64,000 bases of DNA from Actinomadura oligospora ATCC 43269 (GTDB taxonomy: Bacteria > Actinomycetota > Actinomycetes > Streptosporangiales > Streptosporangiaceae): NCBI RefSeq assembly GCF_000518265.1, contig NZ_KI912410.1, positions 786,774 through 850,773 on the forward strand, written 5' to 3'. Both the position numbers and the translations under genes were made by a program. Each line of letters opens with the position of its first letter. Position 1 is the first letter of the stretch. Below the pieces are notes generated by a model, which was not told where the DNA came from, did no database searches, and saw only the letters and a list, made by a program, of their open reading frames with translations. Positions 42,538 to 50,050 of the stretch are shown piece by piece.

Positions 42538-43155
42538 TCAGCGGCGCGCGGCGGCGGTGCGGGCCAGGACGTGCTCGACCATGCTGATCAGCACCTCCTT
42601 GGCCGAGTCGCGGCTGCGCACGTCGCACATGACGAGCGGGACGTCCGCGTCGAGGTCCAGCGCGATCCGGACGTCCGCCGGGTCCTTGCGCTCGGCGCCG
42701 TCGAAGCAGTTCACCGCGACCATGAACGGGGTGCCGCGGTCCTCGAAGTAGTCGATGGCGGCGAACGAGTCGGCCAGCCGCCGGACGTCGGCCAGCACGA
42801 CCGCGCCGACCGCGCCGAGCGCCAGCTCGTCCCACATGAACCAGAACCGCTGCTGGCCGGGCGTCCCGAACAGGTACAGGATCAGCCCGTCGCCCATCGT
42901 GATCCGGCCGAAGTCCATGGCCACGGTCGTGCTGGTCTTGCCCGAGACGCCGGTCGTGTCGTCCACGCCCGCGCTCCGGTCGCTGAGCAGCTCCTCGGTG
43001 CGCAGCGGGCGGATCTCGCTGATCGAGCCGACCATCGTGGTCTTCCCGACGCCGAACCCGCCCGCGACGAGGATCTTGGCGGCGATCGGCTGCCCGCCGC
43101 CGCGCCGGCGGGCAGCGGGCTCGTGGACGGCGGTGTCAGAGTGCGCGTAGTCCAT
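42538..43155 (-). CDS. cvnD: Conservon 2 Ras-like GTPase (CvnD)
   Basis: A 205-residue GTPase closely related to the one at 20528-21175: P-loop GGFGVGKTT, TTVAMDFGRI, LFGTPGQQRFWF and VAVNCFDG. The ATG at 43155 lies 20 nt inside the DUF742 gene, the same overlap as in conservon 1. No P450 gene follows; the next gene is an SDR. Confidence 0.93.
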   Translation of the reverse strand: MDYAHSDTAVHEPAARRRGGGQPIAAKILVAGGFGVGKTTMVGSISEIRPLRTEELLSDRSAGVDDTTGVSGKTSTTVAMDFGRITMGDGLILYLFGTPGQQRFWFMWDELALGAVGAVVLADVRRLADSFAAIDYFEDRGTPFMVAVNCFDGAERKDPADVRIALDLDADVPLVMCDVRSRDSAKEVLISMVEHVLARTAAARR

Positions 43156-43504
43156 GAAGCAGCTTCCTTAGTACGAGCTCGTCCGGGACGTCGCCGGTGG
43201 GGGTCGGCCGGAGCACCCGGAGCAGGTTCTCCTCGCGCAGGTCGTCCACGATGACCCGGACCACGCCCACGGGCAGGTCGATCTCGGACGACAGGTCGGC
43301 GAAGGTGATCGGCTCCGCGCAGACGGCCAGCACCCGGCGGTGCTCGGGGTCCAGGCGGGTCCGCCGGGGGACCGGCAGCCCGGTCGCCTCCAGCAGGGAG
43401 ATCAGGTTGAGGCTGTCGTCGCGCAGCCGGGTCCGGCCGCGCGTGACGGTGTAGGGGCGGAAGATCGGCCCGGCGTCCTCGTCCAGCCAGCGGTCATCGC
43501 TCAC
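43136..43504 (-). CDS. cvnC: Conservon 2 DUF742 protein (CvnC)
   Basis: A 122-residue DUF742 protein with IFRPYTVTRGRTR near the N-terminus, SSEIDLPVGVVRVIVDDLRE in the centre and the ending LVLRKLLHGLRAL. It starts at GTG 43504, with GAGGTG 8 nt upstream, 6 bp after the roadblock stop. Its 3' end overlaps the GTPase start by 20 nt. Confidence 0.93.
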   Translation of the reverse strand: MSDDRWLDEDAGPIFRPYTVTRGRTRLRDDSLNLISLLEATGLPVPRRTRLDPEHRRVLAVCAEPITFADLSSEIDLPVGVVRVIVDDLREENLLRVLRPTPTGDVPDELVLRKLLHGLRAL

Positions 43505-43510
43505 GCAGGG

Positions 43511-43930
43511 TCACCTCACGCCGAAACCCGACAGCCGCGGGATCACCGGCGGCCGCTCGGCCAGCCGCTCGGCGGTCTCGGCCAGCGCGTAGGCGACCGC
43601 GCCCGCGTCCGCCTCGGCCGGGCTCAGCGCGGCGAGGTAGGCGTGCTCCCCGGCCGGGACCATGAACACCAGCATCGAGTCCATCTCGATCACGCTCTGC
43701 ATCAGCGCGCCGCCGGCGAACCGCCGGCACGCTCCCCGCGCGAGCCCCTGCACGCCCGAGACCAGCGCGGACAGGTGCTCCGCGTCCTCCTGGCCCATGC
43801 CGGAGGACGCCGCCACGACCAGCCCGTCGCTGGACAGCACGACCGCGCCGCCGCCCTTCGGGCCCGCCTGCGCCACCAGGCCGTCCAGCAGGAGGCGCAC
43901 CTGTTCGGCGGTCATCGCCGGTTCCGTCAT
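43511..43930 (-). CDS. cvnB: Conservon 2 roadblock/LC7 protein (CvnB)
   Basis: A 139-residue roadblock/LC7 protein (QVRLLLDGLVAQAG, AVVLSSDGLVVAASSG, SMLVFMVPAGEHAYLA). The ATG at 43930 overlaps the sensor stop by 4 nt, a tighter coupling than the 106-bp gap in conservon 1. Confidence 0.94.
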   Translation of the reverse strand: MTEPAMTAEQVRLLLDGLVAQAGPKGGGAVVLSSDGLVVAASSGMGQEDAEHLSALVSGVQGLARGACRRFAGGALMQSVIEMDSMLVFMVPAGEHAYLAALSPAEADAGAVAYALAETAERLAERPPVIPRLSGFGVR

Positions 43931-46455
43931 CGCTCCACCTCGTCGTCGTTCCACCCCGCGGGCCGCGTCGGCTGGGCCGGTTCGGCCCGTCCGCGCCGCC
44001 AGCCGCTCTGCATGGACGCCATGACCGACCGCGCCCGCTCCGGCGACCGCGCCTCACGCTCGGCCTCGCGTCCCGGCTCGTCCTCCGGGACGGCGGCGGG
44101 CTTCGGCCGCTCGGCGTCCCGCAGCTGCGGGGCCAGGTTCGCGCGCCGCACCCGCCGGGGCATGCCCGCGTGCGTCCCGCCGTCCCCGTTCGGAGCCGTC
44201 GGATAGCCGCCGGACGCACCCGGCCGCGCCCCGTCGCGCGCGCCCGCGGGCCGCGCCTCGTGCGCGCTCGGGGCCGCGTGCGCGCCGGACGGCTGAGCCT
44301 CGTGCACTCCCAACTGCCGCGCCTCCTGTGTGCTCGACTGCGGTGCGGCGTGCGCACCGGCGTACGGTCCGCTCGCCCCGGCGGCGGCGTCGGACCCCTC
44401 GGATCCGTCACCCCAGCCGCCGATGCCACCGGTCGTCGCGGGCGTGAGCCGTCCGGTCGGAGCGACCGCGACCCACCCACCGGTGTCCGTGGACGCCTGC
44501 TCGGGCGCGGGCGGCGCCTCCGCCTCGGCGTCTGTGGGTGCGGACTCGCTCGGACGGCCGATCCGGTCGGCGGAGACGACGATCGAGTGCGGCAGCAGGA
44601 CGATCGTCTTCAGCCCGCCGTAGGAGTTCGGCTCCAGGACGACCTTGATGCCGTTCCGGTGCGCCAGCGTCCCGACGACCAGCAGGCCCAGCTGCTCGCC
44701 GCCGGCCAGCTCGAACTCCGGCTCGCGGCTCAGCCGATCGTTGAGCGCGGCGAGCTTGTCCGGGCTGACGCCGAGGCCGCGGTCCTGGATCTCCACGACG
44801 AACCCGCGCCCGACCATGCCCGCGTCCACCTCGACCGGGGTGTTCGGCGGCGAGAAGGTGACCGCGTTCTCGATCAGCTCGGCCAGCAGGTGGATGACGT
44901 CGGCGACGGCCGCGCCGTCGATGCCCTCCTCGGCGTTGCTGACGACCTCGACGCGCGCGTAGTCCTCGATCTCGCCGATCGCGCCGCGCAGCGCGTCCAG
45001 GATGCTCACCGGATGCCGCCAGCCGCGGCCCGGCGTCGCGCCCGCCAGGATGATCAGGCCCTCCGCGTGCCGCCGCATGCGGGTCGTGAGGTGGTCGATC
45101 GCGAACAGGTCGGCGAGGTCGTCGGGGTCGCCGGCCTTGCGCTCCAGGGTGTCCAGCATGGACAGCTGGCGGTGCAGCAGCGACTGGTTGCGGCGGGCGA
45201 GGTTCTGGAACACGCCGCTGACGGCCTTGCGCAGGTCGGCCTGGCCGACGGCGGCCTCGATCGCGGTGCGCTGCACGGTCGAGAACGCCTGCGCGACGCT
45301 GTCCACCTCGGCCGACCGGCCGACCGTGATCGGCGGGGCCTCGACCGCGACGTCCACCTCGTCACCGCGCTTCAGCCGCGTCACCACGTCCGGCAGGCGC
45401 TGGTCGGCGAGGTCGTGCGCGGCGCTCTGCAGGCCGCGCAGGTCGCGGACGATCCGGCGGCCGAACCGCAGCATCAGGCCCGCGGTCAGCAGCAGCGCGA
45501 CGAGTCCGATGGCGCCGATGAGCGCGAGCCGCAGCAACGTGTCGTCGGAGGTCTTCTTGGCGTCCGCGGCGAGCGTGACGCGGGACTTGCCGAGCGCGCC
45601 GTCCATCTGCTGCAGGTAACCGCCGACCGCGGTCTGCCAGGTGACGGGGTTCATCTTGAGCCTGGACTTGGTGGGGACGGCGAGCACCCTGTCCTCCACC
45701 GTGGTGAAGTTCTTCACCTCCGGCGACCCGAGGGCGGCCTTGTAGGGCGCGCCGTTGGCCCCGTTGAACTCCGAGAGGCTGGACTCCTCCAGGTACCGGC
45801 GCTCGTACACGAGCTTGGCGATCGCGGCGCGCTCGTCCGCGCTCATCCGGCCGCCGCTGACGAGCACGCCGCCCACCAGCGCGGCCTCGCGCCCGGCCAG
45901 TTCCATCGCCCGGGACATGCCGGTCAGGTGGTACGCCTGCTGGTAGCCGTTCTCGGCGACGAGCAGGTAGATGAACCGGAAGTGCGTGTCGAGCACCTCG
46001 TTGTAGGCGTCGAACGCGGCGAGCTTGTTGAACGCGCCGGAGTCCACCTGCCCGCGGACGGTGTCGATCCGGTTGAGCCTGTCGATCAGCGTCGCGAGAC
46101 GCTGCTTCATCAGCGGCGTCAGCGTGTTCTGGAACGAGCCGGACTTGGCCGCCTTGTTCATCTGGACGATCGTGCCGTCCATCCGCTTGCGGACGGCGTC
46201 CATCGCGGTGCGCGGCTGCTTGCCGTGGGCGGCGATCCAGACCACCGACTCCTGGCGCTCCTGGGCCAGGGTGATGAGCATGGGCTGGACGGCGTTGCCG
46301 TAGATCTTGTTGGCGGTGTCGATGTGCCGCTGGTCGATCGCCTGGTTCGCGACGCTCTGCGCGGCGAAGGCCCAGAGGACCACCAGGGAGACCAGGGGGA
46401 TGACGAGCATGCTGTAGAGCGAGAACTTGATCGAGCGTCGTCGAGAGCTCTTCAC
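43927..46455 (-). CDS. cvnA: Conservon 2 NIT-domain sensor-kinase-like protein (CvnA)
   Basis: An 842-residue membrane sensor. Transmembrane helix 1 (about residues 12-32) is followed by a helical nitrate/nitrite-sensing-type (NIT) extracellular domain (about 45-290), helix 2 (about 305-330), a HAMP-like linker, a helical dimerisation region and an ATPase domain with N-box AELIENAVTFSPPN, G1 DRGLGV and G2 GEQLGLLVVGTLAHRNG. The last 200 residues are disordered (Gly/Ala/Pro/His-rich). The signal is unknown despite the domain name. It differs from the conservon 1 sensor, which has no extracellular domain. Confidence 0.93.
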   Translation of the reverse strand: MKSSRRRSIKFSLYSMLVIPLVSLVVLWAFAAQSVANQAIDQRHIDTANKIYGNAVQPMLITLAQERQESVVWIAAHGKQPRTAMDAVRKRMDGTIVQMNKAAKSGSFQNTLTPLMKQRLATLIDRLNRIDTVRGQVDSGAFNKLAAFDAYNEVLDTHFRFIYLLVAENGYQQAYHLTGMSRAMELAGREAALVGGVLVSGGRMSADERAAIAKLVYERRYLEESSLSEFNGANGAPYKAALGSPEVKNFTTVEDRVLAVPTKSRLKMNPVTWQTAVGGYLQQMDGALGKSRVTLAADAKKTSDDTLLRLALIGAIGLVALLLTAGLMLRFGRRIVRDLRGLQSAAHDLADQRLPDVVTRLKRGDEVDVAVEAPPITVGRSAEVDSVAQAFSTVQRTAIEAAVGQADLRKAVSGVFQNLARRNQSLLHRQLSMLDTLERKAGDPDDLADLFAIDHLTTRMRRHAEGLIILAGATPGRGWRHPVSILDALRGAIGEIEDYARVEVVSNAEEGIDGAAVADVIHLLAELIENAVTFSPPNTPVEVDAGMVGRGFVVEIQDRGLGVSPDKLAALNDRLSREPEFELAGGEQLGLLVVGTLAHRNGIKVVLEPNSYGGLKTIVLLPHSIVVSADRIGRPSESAPTDAEAEAPPAPEQASTDTGGWVAVAPTGRLTPATTGGIGGWGDGSEGSDAAAGASGPYAGAHAAPQSSTQEARQLGVHEAQPSGAHAAPSAHEARPAGARDGARPGASGGYPTAPNGDGGTHAGMPRRVRRANLAPQLRDAERPKPAAVPEDEPGREAEREARSPERARSVMASMQSGWRRGRAEPAQPTRPAGWNDDEVER

Positions 46456-46665
46456 GGTGATCGTCTCTCAAGCGTCGGGGAGCGTCGGGCGGGGGCGGAC
46501 GGGGGGTCGGACGGGACGAAAACTCGGGACACCATAGCCGCTGGTTTGATCATTTGTCTGATTTTGTGGATCTTGTTGTACCGGTGGTGCGATCATGTGG
46601 CGACGTTCGGTGACGCCGACCGCGCCGCCGGAACCGCGAGCCCGACCCCGACGAGAGGAGCTCCC

Positions 46666-47070
46666 GTGACGCCGCAGCGGGGCGAACCGAACGACCGGCT
46701 CGACTGGCTGATCGACGGCCTGGTCCGCCGTGTGCCGCACGTGAACCGGGCGGTCCTGCAGTCCGCGGACGGCATCCTGATGGGCGCGTCCGCCGGGCTC
46801 GGCCGCGAGGACGCCGACTACCTGTCGGCCCTGGCCGCGGGTCTGCAGAGCCTGGCCCGCGGCGCCCAGTCCCACTTCGGCGCGGGCGAGGTGCACCAGA
46901 CGATCATCGAGATGCGGGACGCCTTCCTGTTCGTCACCGCCGCGGGCGAGGGCGCCTCCCTGACCGTCCTCAGCGACGCCGAGGTCGACCCGGCCCAGAT
47001 CAGCTTCGAGATGGCCGTCCTGGTCCGCCAGGTAGGTGAGCACCTCACCTCGTCCCCCCGCCTCTCCTGA
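46666..47070 (+). CDS. Orphan roadblock/LC7 domain protein
   Basis: A 134-residue MglB/CvnB-like protein (RLDWLIDGLVRRVPHVNRAVLQSADGILM, DAFLFVTAAGEGASLTVL). GAGAGGAG lies 5 nt before the GTG at 46666. It is divergent from the conservon 2 sensor (210 bp between starts) and has no GTPase of its own, so it may modulate the adjacent GTPase as an alternative partner. Confidence 0.92.
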   Translation: MTPQRGEPNDRLDWLIDGLVRRVPHVNRAVLQSADGILMGASAGLGREDADYLSALAAGLQSLARGAQSHFGAGEVHQTIIEMRDAFLFVTAAGEGASLTVLSDAEVDPAQISFEMAVLVRQVGEHLTSSPRLS

Positions 47071-47089
47071 CCCCCCGGGCCCGGGGGGT
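47070..47089. terminator. Perfect 20-bp GC palindrome between convergent genes
   Basis: ACCCCCCGGG and its exact complement CCCGGGGGGT. It lies immediately after the roadblock stop and before the CapA-like stop, so it can serve both directions, although it has no loop and no T-run. Confidence 0.5.
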
Positions 47090-47092
47090 GCC

Positions 47093-48274
47093 TCACGGCC
47101 GTGAGAGCGGTGTCACCCGCGAGGCCTCACCGTTCGGCGGGGCGGACGGCGGCCTGATCACCGCGTCCGGCGCGATCGGAACGTCGAACCCAAGGCTGCG
47201 GACCACCCGTTCCGTGCGTTCGACGGCACCTCGCTCCGCAGAATCGGCGGTCAGCGTCCGCAGCCTGATGGGCGGCCCGGACCGGACGAGCGTGGGCACG
47301 AACGACGGCTGAGCCCTCCACCGCCCCTCCGCGTCCCGGCCGAAGGTGAACCGCGCGACCAGCCCCTCATGGGTCGCCTCGGCATTCGCGGACGGATTGG
47401 CGACCTGATTGCCCATCCCATAAGCGACCCACTTGCCGTTGAACCGCTCGAACGGCTGAACGACGTGAACATGGTCGCCAAGGATCAGATCGACATCCTG
47501 AGAGCGCAACAGCCTCTTCGCCAAGCGCCGCTGCGCGGCCGTGGGCGCGTGCTGGTATTCCTCGCCCCAATGAAGACTGACCGCCACGACCTCGGCTCCG
47601 GCGCTCTTCGCGCGAGCGGCGTCGGCGAGAATCCGTGCGGACTTGAGGGTGTCGTTCACCAGCCAGTCATCCGCCTTCGGAATGCCGTTGGTGCCGTAGG
47701 TGTAGGAGAGATGCGCGACCCTGACCCCCTTGACGTCCCGCATGTCGATCTTCTCCGCCTCACGCGCGCTCCGAGCCGTCCCGGCGTGCCCGATCCCCGA
47801 CCGGTCCAGCGCGTCCAGCGTCCGCCGCACCCCCCGTTCTCCCTGGTCGATGGCATGGTTGGACGCCGTCGAGCAGGTGTCGTAGCCCAGTCGCCGGATC
47901 GCCTTCACGATCTGCGGCGGCGAGTTGAACTCCGGATATCCACGGAACGGCCCCGACGGCGAGCCCACCGGCGTCTCGAGGTGACAGACCGCCAGATCCG
48001 CGCCGCTGATCAGGGCCTTGAGCTGCGCGAGCATCGGCATGAAGTCGTACCCATGACCGCGCGCGTCGGAAGCCGCCTGCTCGATGAGCACCGAATGCAG
48101 AAGGAAGTCCCCGGTCCCCACAACGGTGAACCGGTCGGTTCCATGGACGGCAGGCGGCCTGCCCACCGTCCGCGAGAGGACGGATCGCGCGTCCACACTC
48201 CCGCACCCCGACGCGAGCGCGCCGAGCGCGCCGATCGCCAGCACGCCTGCCGCGAACCGAACCGAAGCTCCCAT
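47093..48274 (-). CDS. CapA family lipoprotein (metallophosphatase-like fold)
   Basis: A 393-residue lipoprotein: signal peptide with lipobox LASGC (Cys about residue 24), then a PGA_cap/CapA domain of the calcineurin-like phosphoesterase superfamily. Visible are VGTGDFLLHSVL, LAVCHLETPVGS, STASNHAIDQGERGV, VSLHWGEEYQHAPTAAQRRLA, and ILGDHVHVVQPFE. CapA proteins are needed for poly-gamma-glutamate export in Bacillus; no CapB or CapC is seen, so the substrate is uncertain. ATG start, short leader. Confidence 0.9.
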   Translation of the reverse strand: MGASVRFAAGVLAIGALGALASGCGSVDARSVLSRTVGRPPAVHGTDRFTVVGTGDFLLHSVLIEQAASDARGHGYDFMPMLAQLKALISGADLAVCHLETPVGSPSGPFRGYPEFNSPPQIVKAIRRLGYDTCSTASNHAIDQGERGVRRTLDALDRSGIGHAGTARSAREAEKIDMRDVKGVRVAHLSYTYGTNGIPKADDWLVNDTLKSARILADAARAKSAGAEVVAVSLHWGEEYQHAPTAAQRRLAKRLLRSQDVDLILGDHVHVVQPFERFNGKWVAYGMGNQVANPSANAEATHEGLVARFTFGRDAEGRWRAQPSFVPTLVRSGPPIRLRTLTADSAERGAVERTERVVRSLGFDVPIAPDAVIRPPSAPPNGEASRVTPLSRP

Positions 48275-48425
48275 ACCGGGAGGTCTTCAACCCCTTCACG
48301 GAACTCGAAACGGCGATCTACCGGAAGAAGGCCTGCCATGAGCAGCTTTTTCCCCGCCCTGGCCTATCGCCGGGTTCCGAGAAGGAGCAAACCCGCCCTG
48401 GTACAGAATCGGGCGTGGAAACGAC

Positions 48426-48454
48426 GAAGTCGGCGTCCAAAGAACGCCGACTTC
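48426..48454 (-). terminator. Hairpin terminator of tRNA-Lys copy 1
   Basis: Arms 48426-48436 and 48444-48454 form a perfect 11-bp stem with a 7-nt loop, 15 bp beyond the tRNA 3' end on the minus strand; GTTTCC follows. Confidence 0.75.
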
Positions 48455-48468
48455 CTGAGGAAAACGGG

Positions 48469-48541
48469 TGCGCCGTCAGGGACTTGAACCCCGAACCCGC
48501 GGATTAAGAGTCCGCTGCTCTGCCAATTGAGCTAACGGCGC
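48469..48541 (-). tRNA. tRNA-Lys (anticodon CTT), copy 1
   Basis: The minus strand reads a 73-nt cloverleaf. The acceptor stem is GCGCCGT with ACGGCGC and an A discriminator. The D-arm is AGCTCAATTGGCAGAGC, the anticodon loop ACTCTTAATC carries CTT, and the T-loop is GGTTCAAGTCC. CCA is not encoded. A 77-bp segment including this gene (48465-48541) is identical to 60204-60280. Confidence 0.96.
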
Positions 48542-48614
48542 TTTGCCGCCGGTCATCCCCGGCGACAGGACAACTCTAGCAGGACCCCATCCGTGCTCAG
48601 GACGCTCCGTCCGC

Positions 48615-49307
48615 CTACCCGAACTTCACCTGCGAGCCGCTGACCCGCAGCATCACCCCGGATCCGGTCACCGACAGGCTGTCGAACCGCATCCCGAGCG
48701 GAAGCCCGCTCACCGGCACCGTGAAGTCGAGATCGTCACCCAGGTCGCTCAGGTCGAACCCCTCGGCGGAGAGCGCCTTCACGCGAATGTTGTTGCCCTC
48801 CTTGGTCACCGAAGCGATCGCCGTGGCGCCCAGCCCGAACGCCCCGACGGTGGCCTTGACCTTGTCCGGACCGTCCGCCTGGAGCTCCACCTCGCTCCCG
48901 CCCGCCTTCGCGAGGTCGCCGAACCCCACGAACGCCTCCCCCGTGACCTTCCCGAGCGTCCCGCTCTGGTAGTCGGACTTCAGCCGGACGTCCGTCGCCC
49001 GCACGTCCAGCCGCGTCACGCTCAACGGCCCGGCCGGGATGTTCCTCGCCTTCAGCCGCACACCCCCGAAGTGCCGTCCCACGACCTGCGTCAGGAACGG
49101 GAAGCCCTCGATGGTCACGTCCGGCTTGCTGGGAAACCCCTGCTTCTTGATCTCCCCGGCCATCGCGTCCTCGGTGACGTACAACGACACCCGGTCCGCG
49201 ATCACCGCCAGCAGCCCCAACGCCACCACGACGACCACGAGCACGATCGGCCACCGCCGCCGCCGGGGCCGGGGCAGCCGGTCCACCCGGGTGACCGCCG
49301 CGCTCAC
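48615..49307 (-). CDS. LmeA-like (DUF2993) phospholipid-binding protein
   Basis: A 230-residue protein with an Arg-rich N-terminus, one transmembrane helix (about residues 18-38) and a DUF2993 domain (VTIEGFPFLTQVVGRHFGGVRLKARNI, then EAFVGFGDLAKA, ending SGSGVMLRVSGSQVKFG-type strands). Mycobacterial LmeA of this family supports lipomannan elongation and binds phospholipids. The GTG at 49307 is the best start, with a G-rich tract upstream. It lies 73 bp from tRNA-Lys copy 1. Confidence 0.86.
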   Translation of the reverse strand: MSAAVTRVDRLPRPRRRRWPIVLVVVVVALGLLAVIADRVSLYVTEDAMAGEIKKQGFPSKPDVTIEGFPFLTQVVGRHFGGVRLKARNIPAGPLSVTRLDVRATDVRLKSDYQSGTLGKVTGEAFVGFGDLAKAGGSEVELQADGPDKVKATVGAFGLGATAIASVTKEGNNIRVKALSAEGFDLSDLGDDLDFTVPVSGLPLGMRFDSLSVTGSGVMLRVSGSQVKFG

Positions 49308-50038
49308 ACCCCCCACCGCCCCAACGAATCCGCCCACCGAGGCCCACCGGAAACGACGACTCCACCCCGGACGTCCACCCGCTCAAGCACCCTGATCACC
49401 CTCCGCACCCCGTTCACCAACCCCGAACCGCGCAAAGCGACACACAGAGAACAGACTCGTCCGCCGCCCACCCCGACGCCCCGAGACCACACCCGGCCAC
49501 CCGGGACCGCACCCGACCCCGCTCGCGCGTGACGCGACCAAGCCGACAACACGCCCCGAAACCCGTACGAGCGCCAGCGACGCGACCCCGCCACCCACGC
49601 ACCTGCGACCACCAGCACCGAACGCGCACGACCGAGAACGTCGTCAAGCCCCAACCCCTGCGATGCAAGCGCCACCTCTGCGACGCGAGTGGCACCGCAA
49701 AGCGACCGTGCCGACCGCACCCCCATCCCTCCACGGGCATGACCTGCGACTTGCCACGCCACGCAAGCCCCCGGACACCCCCGCAACCGACGGACCCGAG
49801 CGTCCCGGACCCCGCGGCCGATGCCCGGCACCGCCGCGGAACGCGCCGAGCCGCACGCGTCCGACCGTCCACATCGTGGACGCGCGCGACGTGAACTGTG
49901 GGGGCGGAGCGCGGTGCTGGGGCGGGAGGGACCTGCCGGACCGGACGCGCCCGCTTCTCCGGGTCGCGGCCTATTCCGGTCGGCATGGACTCATGCAAAG
50001 CCGCCGAATCCGTCCTGTCAATGGCAGGTGCGACGTCT
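49308..50038. other. C-rich non-coding stretch without a gene
   Basis: About 730 bp, strongly C-rich on the plus strand in the first 600 bp. The reading frames present (both strands) are Arg/Pro/Ala-rich, lack ribosome-binding sites and match no family. A 17-bp inverted repeat CGTCCAC-ATC-GTGGACG lies at 49866-49882. No gene is called. Confidence 0.5.
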
Positions 50039-50050
50039 TACACTCCGGAC

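Noticed and set aside
44170..46620. Long plus-strand open frame antisense to the conservon 2 sensor and continuous with the roadblock gene
   Set aside because: Only the part from GTG 46666, which has a ribosome-binding site and a roadblock domain, looks like protein. The rest mirrors the sensor gene.
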